Below are positions 54,939 to 62,906 of a stretch of DNA of 64,000 nt, piece by piece; the stretch's first letter is position 1, and every line of letters starts with the position of its first letter. The position numbers and the translations under genes are program-made. The notes under the pieces were generated by a model, which did not search any database, was not told where the DNA came from, and saw nothing but the letters and a program-made list of their open reading frames with translations. This DNA comes from Variovorax paradoxus EPS (GTDB lineage: Bacteria > Pseudomonadota > Gammaproteobacteria > Burkholderiales > Burkholderiaceae_C), in the NCBI RefSeq assembly GCF_000184745.1, contig NC_014931.1:4774001-4838000 (forward strand), in the 5' to 3' direction.

Positions 54939-55319
54939 TCAATGCCGTGTTTCGTTCAAACGTCTCAGTTCGGTGCAGGCGGTATCGAACTGCTCGTAGT
55001 AGGCATCGACGAACGCTTCTTCATCCTCATCCGCAGCCATGTCGAGCAGCGTGGAAAGCATGTCGATCTTCTGTGCGCGAGCAAAGGCCGCCAGCTCTTC
55101 GATTGCGGTCTCGTGCACGTCTTCCAGCGCATCGAGAGAGCCCGCATTTCTCACGGCGTAGTCGAGGGCCCACATGCAATAGATCGCACGCTCGGGCGGC
55201 GAGAGCGACGCTTCGCCTTGCGCCGCCTTCTTCTCGATGATTGCGTCGCCGGCTTCGAGGAGCCAGGTTTCCATGTCGTCCGTGTCGTCCATATCGTCCA
55301 TATCGTCCGCAGTGCTCAT
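54939..55319 (-). CDS. Acidic helical protein of unknown function
   Basis: Protein of 126 residues with a strongly acidic N-terminus (DDMDDMDDTDDME, encoded by short repeats) and helical segments rich in Ala, Glu and Asp (ETAIEELAAFARAQKIDMLSTLLDMAADEDEEAFVDAYYEQF). It lacks membrane segments and catalytic motifs. Its start is 4 bp after the stop of the 48-residue gene upstream, so the two form an operon. I do not recognise the family. Confidence 0.65.
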   Translation of the reverse strand: MSTADDMDDMDDTDDMETWLLEAGDAIIEKKAAQGEASLSPPERAIYCMWALDYAVRNAGSLDALEDVHETAIEELAAFARAQKIDMLSTLLDMAADEDEEAFVDAYYEQFDTACTELRRLNETRH

Positions 55320-55323
55320 GAAG

Positions 55324-55470
55324 TCATTTGTCCTTCTCGTCGATGGCCAGGGACAGCGCGATGCCGAGCGCGAGCCCGATCCCGATTCCCATGCCGATGT
55401 TGTCGATCACCAGGCCGATGGCCACACCCACGGCCAGGCCGGTTCCGATGCCCAGGCTCTTGCGTTTCAT
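55324..55470 (-). CDS. Glycine-zipper small membrane protein (48 aa)
   Basis: A 48-residue product beginning MKRKSLGIGTGLAVGVAIGL and ending LSLAIDEKDK, with repeated G-x-G-x-G and GxxxG spacing (IGMGIGIGLALGIAL) in two hydrophobic stretches. The charged ends and regular glycine zippers suggest a small membrane or pore-like protein. Codon usage is typical of the region. Its stop is 4 bp before the start of the acidic protein gene. Confidence 0.6.
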   Translation of the reverse strand: MKRKSLGIGTGLAVGVAIGLVIDNIGMGIGIGLALGIALSLAIDEKDK

Positions 55471-55560
55471 CGGAACAGTTTATTCAAGGGCGCCGCGCGA
55501 AAGGCGTGTTCATTGGCAACAGGCCTTCGTCCCCAAGAGCCGGGAATATCGCCGGGCCTG

Positions 55561-57243
55561 CTACAGCTCCTGCTCGGGAATGAACGGCGCCAGCAGGCGC
55601 AGCCGCAGGCGTTGCCACGCAGTCGTCTCCGGCGGCACGTCGTAGACCGTCTGCTTGCCGTCGTCGTCTTCCTCCACCCATTCGACGCTCCGGCCATCGG
55701 CGCCCAGGCGCAGCGTGTAGCCGCTGCCCGCATCCGCGAAACTCTCCAGTTGCCGCGCCATTTCCTCGCTCTGGATGATGATGCCCAGCTCGGTGTTGAG
55801 CCTCGCCGAGCGCGGGTCGAGGTTCATCGAGCCGAGGAACACTTCCTTGTGGTCGAGGATCGCGTTCTTCATGTGCAGCGCGCCGGTGCGGTGCCCGAAG
55901 ACGCCGAGCTTGCGCCGCTTCACGCTCAGTGAGGGGCTGATCTCGTAGATGACGACCCCCGCGGCCAGCAGGTCCTTGATGTGCGGCCAGTAGCCCACAT
56001 AGACCCAGGGCTCGTCGGTCGATGCGAGCGAGTTGGTCACCAGTTCCACGCCGAGGCCGGCCTTGCGCGCCCGCACGAGGTTCGCCACGGCCTCGTCGCT
56101 CGGCACGAAGTACGGCGACACCATCTTGATGTTCTTGTCGGCCGTCATGAGCCACTGGACGACGCCTTCGGTGACAGTGCCCTTGATCGAGCCTTCGCGC
56201 TCGTTGAGCCCCTGCGTTTTCGTGAGCGGATCGAACAGCACGCGTGCGTTGGCCCACAGCAGCGGACTCAGCTGGCGCTTCGCCAGCTCGAACGGAAGAT
56301 TGAGCATGGGCACCAGCTCGAGCGGCAGCAGCGGCGGATCGTCCGGGCTCGGATGCAGCGGCTTGCCGTCCAGTGGAATCTCGGCCGCCACGGGTGGCTT
56401 GGCGGCCGCGGTCTGGCGCTCGAAGTTGTCCTGCAGTTGTACGCGGTTCAACGCGCTGCGTGCGATGCGCTCGAGCGGATACACGACCTCGCTGTTCCAG
56501 TAGTGGTCGAACTCGGCGGACAGGTCGCGCACCACCGGTCCGGCCACGAAGGTGTCCATGTCGATGAAGTTGCTGCCCTCGGCATTCATCACGTACTCGT
56601 CGGCCATGTTGCGGCCACCGGCCACGGCCGCCGCGTTGTCGGCAACGAAGAGCTTGTTGTGCATGCGCCGGTTGACGCGGCGGACGTCGAACAAGCCCGA
56701 GCTGATGAAGCGGGTGGCCATGCTGCGTCGGCCGCCCGGGAACGGATTGAAGAGGCGCACCTCGACGTTGGGGTAGCTTGCGAGGCCGAGCAGCAGGTCG
56801 TCTTCGCCGGAGGTGTAGAGGTCGTCGACCAGGAGCCGCACGCGAACGCCGCGTGCGGCGGCATCGCGCATGGCACGCATCAGCGCGCGGCCGGTGTTGT
56901 CGCCTGGCAGCAGGTAGTACTGCACGTCGAGGCTGCGGGTGGCGAGTTTCGTGAGTTCGATGCGCGTGGCGAACGAATTGGGGCCGTAGGGTTGCAGGCG
57001 AAAACCCGAGCGGCCATCGGTGGGGAGCACTTTCTTGGTGATGGCGCCGAGGGGCGTCTGCGCGTAGTCGCCGATGGCGGCTGTCGGCGGCGTGGCGACC
57101 TGCGGAGGCAAGCTGGAGCAGGCCGCGAGCACGGCGGCGAGACCCAGCGCAATGACCGAGCGAAGCGCCGACCGGGCGTCGATTCGCAGCGAAGCCTTGT
57201 CGCGGACCGAAGCGAGGAAATCCAGGAGCACCTTTGTCGCCAT
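55561..57243 (-). CDS. Phospholipase D-family lipoprotein (ClsC-like)
   Basis: Protein of 560 residues with two HKD motifs, HNKLFVAD at 195-202 and HMKNAILD at 457-464, each followed by the conserved Gly-Ser/Gly-Gly. A lipobox LAAC ends at Cys42 after a long N-region, which predicts a lipoprotein. The domain order (SLDVQYYLLPGDNTGRALMRAMRDAAARGVRVRLLVDDLYTSG) matches YmdC/ClsC-type cardiolipin synthases. It probably transfers phosphatidyl groups between phospholipids. A true start nearer the lipobox is possible. Confidence 0.88.
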   Translation of the reverse strand: MATKVLLDFLASVRDKASLRIDARSALRSVIALGLAAVLAACSSLPPQVATPPTAAIGDYAQTPLGAITKKVLPTDGRSGFRLQPYGPNSFATRIELTKLATRSLDVQYYLLPGDNTGRALMRAMRDAAARGVRVRLLVDDLYTSGEDDLLLGLASYPNVEVRLFNPFPGGRRSMATRFISSGLFDVRRVNRRMHNKLFVADNAAAVAGGRNMADEYVMNAEGSNFIDMDTFVAGPVVRDLSAEFDHYWNSEVVYPLERIARSALNRVQLQDNFERQTAAAKPPVAAEIPLDGKPLHPSPDDPPLLPLELVPMLNLPFELAKRQLSPLLWANARVLFDPLTKTQGLNEREGSIKGTVTEGVVQWLMTADKNIKMVSPYFVPSDEAVANLVRARKAGLGVELVTNSLASTDEPWVYVGYWPHIKDLLAAGVVIYEISPSLSVKRRKLGVFGHRTGALHMKNAILDHKEVFLGSMNLDPRSARLNTELGIIIQSEEMARQLESFADAGSGYTLRLGADGRSVEWVEEDDDGKQTVYDVPPETTAWQRLRLRLLAPFIPEQEL

Positions 57244-57273
57244 GCGCTGTTCTCTTCCTGCGGCGGACCGCGG

Positions 57274-57588
57274 CTAGGTATCGGCCTCGAAGAAGGCAAG
57301 CTTGCGGGTTCGAGGCAGTGCTTTCACCTTGAGCTCCGCCCGCAATGCGGCCCCCTTGTCCGGATAGACGCGGGCAGCAAGCACACGCAACGGCGGACGC
57401 GCGCGCGTGAACTTGGCGCCCAGCCCGAAGACATGCTGGAAGAAGCGCTGCTCCACATCGAGCGCGATTCCCGCGTAGTACACGCCGCCTTCGCACTCCA
57501 GGAGATAGAGCCAGTAAGGAGTGGGCGCGGGCTGAGGGGCTGGCAGGGTTCGGGGCACGGCCGGATTGTGCAGCGACAATTCCGCCAT
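57274..57588 (-). CDS. GIY-YIG domain nuclease-like protein
   Basis: Protein of 104 residues. The GIY-YIG core is WLYLLECEGGVYYAGIALDVEQRFFQHVFGLGAKFTRARPPLRVLAARVYPDKGAALRAELKVKAL, where GVYYAG, the Arg and the Glu fit the YhbQ/UPF0213 group. These small proteins may act on DNA ends. Its ATG (57588) shares the palindrome CCATGG with the start of the divergent helix-turn-helix gene. A GTG at 57558 is an alternative start that would avoid the overlap. Confidence 0.82.
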   Translation of the reverse strand: MAELSLHNPAVPRTLPAPQPAPTPYWLYLLECEGGVYYAGIALDVEQRFFQHVFGLGAKFTRARPPLRVLAARVYPDKGAALRAELKVKALPRTRKLAFFEADT

Positions 57589-57847
57589 GGCTCAAGGCAA
57601 ACGCATCTCGGCAGACATCGACAGCGACGCCCTCCAGGCGATCAAGCACATGGGGGCGCAGGCCAAGCTGGCGCGCACGCGCGCCGGCGAAGGCCAGTCG
57701 GCAGCCGCTGCACGGCTCGGCGTGCATGTGCAGACGATCGCACGCATCGAATCGGGCGAGCCCGGCGTGGCCATCGGGCATGTGCTGGGCATGCTGGCGC
57801 TTTATGGCATCGCAACGAAGACGATCGATCCGGCAAGCACGGAATGA
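57587..57847 (+). CDS. XRE-family helix-turn-helix protein
   Basis: Small DNA-binding protein of 86 residues. The helix-turn-helix is KLARTRAGEGQSAAAARLGVHVQTIARIESGEPGVAIGHVLGMLALYG, close to HipB-type antitoxins. Downstream, where a HipA or other partner might start with an ATGA overlap, only a 17-codon remnant remains (57844-57897), so it looks like an orphan antitoxin or regulator. The start overlaps the divergent GIY-YIG start. Confidence 0.75.
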   Translation: MAQGKRISADIDSDALQAIKHMGAQAKLARTRAGEGQSAAAARLGVHVQTIARIESGEPGVAIGHVLGMLALYGIATKTIDPASTE

Positions 57848-57897
57848 CGCACATCAAGAAGATGGCCATTGCGGGTGCAGCAGCGCTTTCGCTATGA
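57844..57897 (+). pseudogene. Truncated 5' gene remnant, 17 codons
   Basis: ATG 57844 overlaps the helix-turn-helix stop (ATGA) and opens a frame reading MTHIKKMAIAGAAALSL before a TGA. The product looks like the first part of a signal peptide or hydrophobic N-terminus cut off abruptly. With the partial segment at 57980 it marks a likely deletion junction. It could instead be chance; the fragment is short. Confidence 0.4.
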
Positions 57898-57979
57898 ATC
57901 CGCTCCTTTGATTTGGAGCGCGACGATATCCAGCGGAAACCTCGTCGAGACCGCGCACCAACGCGCGGCCCGACACGGT

Positions 57980-58004
57980 GATTCGCGACGATCTTGTTAC
58001 TCCC
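57980..58004 (+). repeat. 25-bp segment shared with 49838-49862
   Basis: The 25 bases beginning GATTCGCGACGATC match 49838-49862 at 24 positions. There they encode the end of the helix-turn-helix regulator (TTILLLPS) and lie about 70 bp before the propeller/DUF899 operon. Here they lie 84 bp before the GFA gene. They are either a remnant of a paralogous regulator gene or a shared promoter element. The rest of the 240-bp gap shows nothing else clear. Confidence 0.6.
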
Positions 58005-58087
58005 TCGCGGTGCGCTCCCTCGAATAGATTGGTCATCACGCCATGCGGCATGCGTGGATTTTTGGAACCAACGAAACGGAGCGCCCC

Positions 58088-58531
58088 ATGACCGACATCA
58101 TCGAAAAAACAGCAGAGATCGACCAGCCCTACACCGGCGGTTGCGCATGCGGCGCGATCCGCTACGAGATCTCGGGCAAGCCGGTCTTCCAGAACGATTG
58201 CCAGTGTCGCGACTGCCAGCGCAAGAGCGGCACCGGCCATGGCTCGTACCTCACCTTTCCCCGCGCCGGCGTGAAGCACAGCGGCGAAGCGACGCTGTGG
58301 GACATGGTCGGCGACAGCGGCAACTTGAAGACCCGTGCGTTCTGTCCGCACTGCGGATCCCCCGTGTACCTGACCTTCACCGCGATGCCCGAGGTGTTCA
58401 CCGTGCATGCCGCGAGCCTCGATGACCCTGGCCGCTACCGACCGCAGGCAATCACATACGGCGTGCGCGGTCACGCATGGGATTTCCTGGACCCGGCATT
58501 GCCGAAGTTCGACAGGATGCCGCCGATGTGA
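58088..58531 (+). CDS. GFA-family zinc protein
   Basis: Protein of 147 residues of the glutathione-dependent formaldehyde-activating (Gfa-like) family. Zinc-binding cysteines are in GGCACGAIRY, DCQCRDCQRKSG and FCPHCGSPVY. The family binds zinc and small thiols or aldehydes; most members have no proven activity. It starts at ATG 58088, after the deletion-like gap. The next gene is convergent. Confidence 0.9.
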   Translation: MTDIIEKTAEIDQPYTGGCACGAIRYEISGKPVFQNDCQCRDCQRKSGTGHGSYLTFPRAGVKHSGEATLWDMVGDSGNLKTRAFCPHCGSPVYLTFTAMPEVFTVHAASLDDPGRYRPQAITYGVRGHAWDFLDPALPKFDRMPPM

Positions 58532-58567
58532 GGTCGCCGCGCGGTCGGCGCCTTCAGGCGGACATCT

Positions 58568-59005
58568 TCATGGGGATTGCCTTGCTTGTTCCGGTGCCGC
58601 GCTGTTGCTGCTGTCGCCGACGAGTTGAGCCTCGATGGCCGCCTTGTCGATGACGGACCAGACGCTTGCGATCCTTTCGTCCCGGAACTCATAGAACACG
58701 TTCTCGGCGAACGAGACCTTCCGGCCGTTCACCGGCAGCCCGAGAAAAGTCCCCTTCGGGGAGCAATCGAACTGCAGCCGACTGGCGATGCGGGGTGGAT
58801 CGCAGACGAGCAAGCGGATGTCGAAGTGCAGATCGGGGATCTCTTCGCAGTCCTTCTCCAGCATCGCGCGATAGCCGGCGAGGCCGATGCGCCGGCCGTT
58901 GTGGTGCGCCTCCGCGTGAACGAAGCTGTCGAGATTCGCCCAGTCGCGCGCGTTGAGGCAGGCGATATAGCTTCGGTAGAGGGTGGGCAGGTCGGCCCCG
59001 GTCAT
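58568..59005 (-). CDS. SnoaL-like polyketide-cyclase-type protein
   Basis: Protein of 145 residues from ATG 59005. LYRSYIACLNARDWANLDSFVHAEAHHNGRRIGLAGYRAMLEKDCEEIPDLHFDIRLLVCDPPRIASRLQFDCSPKG matches SnoaL/ester-cyclase families. The His pair (HHNGRRIG) and the Asp before KGTFLGLPVNG are common to this group. It likely binds or isomerises a small organic molecule. It is convergent with the GFA gene and divergent from the DUF3883 gene. Confidence 0.83.
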   Translation of the reverse strand: MTGADLPTLYRSYIACLNARDWANLDSFVHAEAHHNGRRIGLAGYRAMLEKDCEEIPDLHFDIRLLVCDPPRIASRLQFDCSPKGTFLGLPVNGRKVSFAENVFYEFRDERIASVWSVIDKAAIEAQLVGDSSNSAAPEQARQSP

Positions 59006-59162
59006 GGCAATTCCTTTTTCCGAACGCCGAACGGACGCCCGGCATGGCAAAAGAATGGCCCATCGCGGCCGCCGCGACAAGTGCGACGGCCTGCCACGCG
59101 GCATCGGCCGCACCCGATGCGGCATACTCCCACCCCCCAAACACGCCACGAACCCACCCCGC

Positions 59163-60089
59163 ATGGACAAGGAAGTCGACCCCCACGTACTCACCGTCAT
59201 CGATGAGATGCGACTCTCAGGCCCCCGGCTCACGCCGGTCGAGATCGTCGCCAAGATGGGGGTGTTCGACGCACGGGAAAAGCCATTCGACCAAGCCTGG
59301 CTGGCAACCGGCGATAACGTCATCGCCACCATCTGGGCGGAATACGTGAGCGTCGGCAGCGGCGGGCGCTGGTTCTGCCTCGAATCGCTCGACACGCAGC
59401 TTCGCGCCGGCGGCGGCACGCGCACCGCCTTCCAGGTCCAGCGCGCCAAGGACCGCCTCGCACTGCTCAAGCGCACCTTCGACGCAGGCCAGGGCTTCCG
59501 GGCGGTGCTGCAGACCAACCGGGTCGCCATCGCCGAACTGGAAAGCAACAAGGCCGCGAAGGTGTCGACGCGCGTGCGCGACGATGCCGAATGGCACGTC
59601 GCCAGCTGGGAGCCCGAGCAGCAGCTCGCGGTGCTGGTCCGCGGCCCGCGCGGCTGGACGCCCGACGAGGCGGAAGTGAAGGCCGCCGCGGCGCGCGGCA
59701 GCGTGCCGGTCGTGGCCGAGGCCGAGCCGGAAGTCGCCGCCCCGCCCGCACCGGTTTCGCGCGAAGAAGTCCAGGCCGCCGCCATGGACTACGTCATGCG
59801 CCACTTCAAGGGCTACGGCTACAACGCCGAAGATCTGACCAGCAAGAACATCGGCTACAGCATCGAGGTGTCGAATGCGAAGGGCGCGACGCTCCTGCGC
59901 GTCGTGGTGAAGGGCACCGCCACAGGCTCGCCCAAGTTCCAGCTCACGAGCGAGGAACAGGCCTGCTCGGTGCGCGAGCCGCTCTGGCGGCTGCTGGTGG
60001 TCTCCGACGCGGGCACTGCGATCGCGCAGCACAAGATCTACAAGCCTTCGGAGATGAGCCAGGCGCCTGGGTTCGAAGCGCAGGGGTAA
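59163..60089 (+). CDS. DUF3883-domain protein
   Basis: Protein of 308 residues. The N-terminal half (VDPHVLTVIDEMRLSGPRLTPVEIVAKMG) looks like a helix-turn-helix. The C-terminal domain (AAAMDYVMRHFKGYGYNAEDLTSKNIGYSIEVSNAKGATLLRVVVKGTA...FQLTSEEQACSVREPLWRLLVVSD) is DUF3883, a PD-(D/E)XK-like domain seen in restriction and DNA-associated proteins. In this copy the catalytic Asp/Glu-x-Lys appears as LRVVVKG, so nuclease activity is uncertain. It stands alone and precedes the PurA-like operon in convergent orientation. Confidence 0.75.
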   Translation: MDKEVDPHVLTVIDEMRLSGPRLTPVEIVAKMGVFDAREKPFDQAWLATGDNVIATIWAEYVSVGSGGRWFCLESLDTQLRAGGGTRTAFQVQRAKDRLALLKRTFDAGQGFRAVLQTNRVAIAELESNKAAKVSTRVRDDAEWHVASWEPEQQLAVLVRGPRGWTPDEAEVKAAAARGSVPVVAEAEPEVAAPPAPVSREEVQAAAMDYVMRHFKGYGYNAEDLTSKNIGYSIEVSNAKGATLLRVVVKGTATGSPKFQLTSEEQACSVREPLWRLLVVSDAGTAIAQHKIYKPSEMSQAPGFEAQG

Positions 60090-60096
60090 GAGAGTC

Positions 60097-60116
60097 CGTC
60101 GGCCTGCGAGCCGACG
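60097..60116. terminator. Hairpin between convergent genes
   Basis: CGTCGGC (60097-60103) and GCCGACG (60110-60116) make a 7-bp stem with a 6-base loop between the convergent DUF3883 gene and the last gene of the PurA-like operon. No T-run follows, so it may be only a weak terminator. Confidence 0.4.
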
Positions 60117-60120
60117 TCGT

Positions 60121-60546
60121 TCAGAGCGTCTCCCAGACCTGAACGAGTCCGATCAGATGGACGAGGCCAAACGCGAAGCAGATGGCCGAGCTCCAAACCC
60201 AGAAGGCGCTCAGTCGCCGCCGGTCAAACACGAACAGCACCACGGCAACGAGCCCCCGCAGCAGGTAGACCGAGGTGATCGCGGGCAGCACGAATGCCAG
60301 CAACGGCAACGGCTGCAACACACCCGCACCGGAGAGCGCGTACGCCGCCCACACGCCCAGCACGCCGGCGATCAGCAGCGTGACGATGGGCGGATACCAG
60401 TGCCCCGCCTCCGCGCCCTTGGCCATGCGCTCACCGGCCCCGAAGAAGCGATACCACGCGGGCCCGCCGAAGATGACGCAGATGTGCAGCAGCGCTGCAA
60501 TGGCGCTGAGCGCGGCGCCGACGATCAGGAAGATGTTGGGCGTCAC
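60121..60546 (-). CDS. Four-helix membrane protein at the end of the PurA-like operon
   Basis: Protein of 141 residues with four hydrophobic helices (FLIVGAALSAIAALLHICVIF, IVTLLIAGVLGVWAAYAL, PLLAFVLPAITSVYLLRGLVAVVLFVF and FWVWSSAICFAFGLVHLIGLV). Two His residues sit inside or next to helices 1 and 4. The start is GTG 60546, which overlaps the PurA-like stop (GTGA), so it is translated with that operon. The family is not recognised. Confidence 0.75.
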   Translation of the reverse strand: MTPNIFLIVGAALSAIAALLHICVIFGGPAWYRFFGAGERMAKGAEAGHWYPPIVTLLIAGVLGVWAAYALSGAGVLQPLPLLAFVLPAITSVYLLRGLVAVVLFVFDRRRLSAFWVWSSAICFAFGLVHLIGLVQVWETL

Positions 60547-61892
60547 GCGGTCTTTCCGATGTGCTCGCGTGCACGCACGGTGTCGCGCGTCGGCCCGAAT
60601 GCACCGAAGCGCACGGGCAGGCCGCTGAAGGCTTCGGCGCGCTCCACCCACGCTTGCGCGGTGCCGATGGGTTGCGGTTCGTAGAGGGGTTGCGCGCCCT
60701 GCAGCAGTTGGGTCAACGCGTGCTGATGGTCGAGGTCTGGTTCATCGCTGAACGGCAGTGATGCGACGTTGGCGCCATCGGTGGTGCGGTAGCCGGTACA
60801 CCAGCGCAGGTCCGCGCCGTCGATGGCGTCGAGGTGGCTCACCACCAAACCGTCGAGCCGTCCGGCCGCGGCGAGCGCATAGCGCAGCAGCACCGCATCG
60901 GGGTGGCCGCGTCGGAACGCACCCTGCCAGCCTTCGTCGGCGTTGTGCGGTTCGGTGAATCGCGCGTCGAGCGCGCGATCGTGCGTGGGCAAAGGGCCCG
61001 GGCCGTGGCGCGTGAGGTAGCTGCGCAGCACGCCCAGGTGCTGTACGGGCGCGTCGATGCCCGCTTCATGCAGCACGGCTTCGACAGCGGCGGCCGAGAT
61101 GCTGCTCCACGTGGTGTGCGGATGAAAGCCGCGCCATTCGTCGAGCAGCACACCCTGTGCGCCTTCGAACAGCACGGTGCCGGGACGCGCGAGCCTTGCC
61201 CCGATGGCGTCGGCGCTTGCAGGCGGCGACAGGCGAACGCATGGCGCGGCGGCATCGAGCCAGCGCTGGGCGAGCGAGGCGTCGGCCAGCAATGCCAGCT
61301 CCTGGGCGGCCTCGGGGTGCGATGGCGCCATGCCCGCGAACTCGCGGCGCAGCGCCATGCGCGAAGCCTCCAGCTTTTCGAGCGCGCGCGCGCGATGCAC
61401 GAGGTCGCCGTAGCGCAGCGCATCGCCGGGCGCAGCCAGCGCCTGCCGCACTGTCTCGCCGACACCCACGCCACACGTGCCATGCGCCGCCGCTCCCCTC
61501 GCCCATTCACGCAGCCGGCCCGCGGCCTGATGGAATGGCGTGGTCACACGGCAGCGCGCGTCGATCCGCAAACGCGCGAGCGCATCGGTCACGCCCACGC
61601 GGCGCAGCGCTTCTTCCTCGACGCGCAGCGCCGTCGGATGCACCACCACCGGACTCGCGAGCACCGACGCCACGCCCGCATGAAAACTGCCGGCGCCGAA
61701 TTGCGAGAAGGTGTGGTGCCGCCCATCGGCCAGCACCACGTTGTGGCCCGCCTGGGCGCCGCCGTTGAAGCGCACCACCGTGTGCGCCTGCCATGCGCCG
61801 CACAGGTGATCGGTGAAGAGGCCCTTGCCGCAGTCCCCGAAACCCAAGCCCAGCAGCGAGACGTAGCGCGTGGCCGCGGCGGTGATGCTCAC
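60543..61892 (-). CDS. Divergent adenylosuccinate synthetase-like protein
   Basis: Protein of 449 residues with the PurA fold. The GTP/IMP loop, normally GDEGKG, is GDCGKG at 19-24. NGGAQAGHN at 43-51 keeps the catalytic His of AGH but has Ala where PurA has the first His of GGHNAGH. GTCGVGVGE replaces GTTGRGIGP. VLFEGAQGVLLDEWRGFHPHTTWSS and LVVSHLDAIDG are retained. The aspartate-binding loop is altered (EGWQGAFRRGHPD). It is unlikely to be the housekeeping PurA and may adenylate-transfer or ligate a different substrate. The start is GTG 61892, 7 bp after the VWA gene. It is operonic with a VWA protein and a kinase-like protein. Confidence 0.83.
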   Translation of the reverse strand: MSITAAATRYVSLLGLGFGDCGKGLFTDHLCGAWQAHTVVRFNGGAQAGHNVVLADGRHHTFSQFGAGSFHAGVASVLASPVVVHPTALRVEEEALRRVGVTDALARLRIDARCRVTTPFHQAAGRLREWARGAAAHGTCGVGVGETVRQALAAPGDALRYGDLVHRARALEKLEASRMALRREFAGMAPSHPEAAQELALLADASLAQRWLDAAAPCVRLSPPASADAIGARLARPGTVLFEGAQGVLLDEWRGFHPHTTWSSISAAAVEAVLHEAGIDAPVQHLGVLRSYLTRHGPGPLPTHDRALDARFTEPHNADEGWQGAFRRGHPDAVLLRYALAAAGRLDGLVVSHLDAIDGADLRWCTGYRTTDGANVASLPFSDEPDLDHQHALTQLLQGAQPLYEPQPIGTAQAWVERAEAFSGLPVRFGAFGPTRDTVRAREHIGKTA

Positions 61893-61899
61893 GCAGTCT

Positions 61900-62868
61900 T
61901 CAGCCGAAGAGCCGCTTCCACCACGACGACCGTGGCGCGCTCGTGGCCGGCGGCGCGCGGCGCGGCGCGGTGGGGTCGAGCAGCGCCGCATACGCATCGA
62001 GCGCATGCAGCACGCCACCCACGCGCTCTTTGGCCATGCCGGTCGCGCCCATCACCTTGGCGAGGCCGTCGAGGTTGGGCACGGCCTTCTCGGTGAGCGC
62101 GACGATACCGGCGGCCACGGCGCAGGCATCGTCGGGCGAGTCCATGCAGATGACGTGATCGCCCAGCAGTTCGCGCCAGCGCGGCTCGCAGCGGCGGCGG
62201 CGCTGCGCGTCGGGAATCAGGAAGAACAGGTTCGTGGTCTCGGCCGCGGCGGCGATGACTTCCTCGATGGGAATGTCCTCGTCGAGCTTCTCGCCGATGA
62301 GGCCTTCGATCTGGTGGCGCGAGACGGCCGGATACGGCAGCTCGTCGCCAGTCACGAACAGGTAGCCGCGCTTCTTTCGCTTGACCCAGCAGTCCATGTC
62401 GGTGTGCTGCGCCATCACGTAGAAGGCCAACTCGTAGCTCTCCTCGCCGCTGCCGCCACCGCCGCCTTCGAGGTAGCTCCAGGTGAGCCACTGGTCCATG
62501 AGGTTGGCGGTGGATTCGAACTGGCCGACCTGCAGCGGCGCGCGGTCGGAGGTGGCGTCGCCGATGGCCATGAACATGAGCTGGGGGTCGGCCACGCCGC
62601 AGTCGGTCAGCAACTTCATGAAGGTGGGCAGCTCGCGACGCGCGAGGGTCTGCGGGATGTCGCCCATCGAGCCGGTGACGTCGAGCGCGAACACGATGCC
62701 CAGCGAGTTGGGATGGTCGGCGTTGTCGCGCGACTCGCGCACCTTGAGGCCGTGCGGGTTCATCAGCGCATGCGTGGCCGTTTGCGTGAACACCTCGGCG
62801 CCTGGCTTGGCGGCGCGGTCGGCGATCAGCGCCGTGTGGGCGGCGTGCGAATAGTTTCCGTAACCCAT
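61900..62868 (-). CDS. VWA-domain protein
   Basis: Soluble protein of 322 residues. The MIDAS motif DVTGS is at 63-67 (FALDVTGSMGD), with MFMAIGDATSDRAPLQ and RGYLFVTGDELPYPAVS continuing the fold. A glycine-rich loop, EGGGGGSGEESYELAFYVMAQ, lies in the middle. It has a TerY-like short form with no signal peptide. The C-terminus is basic (RSSWWKRLFG). It lies 38 bp after the kinase-like gene and 7 bp before the PurA-like gene, so it probably forms a complex with their products. Confidence 0.85.
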   Translation of the reverse strand: MGYGNYSHAAHTALIADRAAKPGAEVFTQTATHALMNPHGLKVRESRDNADHPNSLGIVFALDVTGSMGDIPQTLARRELPTFMKLLTDCGVADPQLMFMAIGDATSDRAPLQVGQFESTANLMDQWLTWSYLEGGGGGSGEESYELAFYVMAQHTDMDCWVKRKKRGYLFVTGDELPYPAVSRHQIEGLIGEKLDEDIPIEEVIAAAAETTNLFFLIPDAQRRRRCEPRWRELLGDHVICMDSPDDACAVAAGIVALTEKAVPNLDGLAKVMGATGMAKERVGGVLHALDAYAALLDPTAPRRAPPATSAPRSSWWKRLFG

Positions 62869-62906
62869 GGGGTGCTCCTTGGAATATCAGTGGGTCTGTC
62901 AGTCGG

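Noticed and set aside
55484..57781. A 765-codon minus-strand frame over the phospholipase D gene
   Set aside because: It is out of frame with the HKD motifs. The 55561-57243 frame carries both.
57994..58425. A plus-strand gene starting MLLPRGALP upstream of GFA
   Set aside because: It runs out of frame through the GFA gene. Only the first few codons resemble the regulator end, so it is treated as a remnant.
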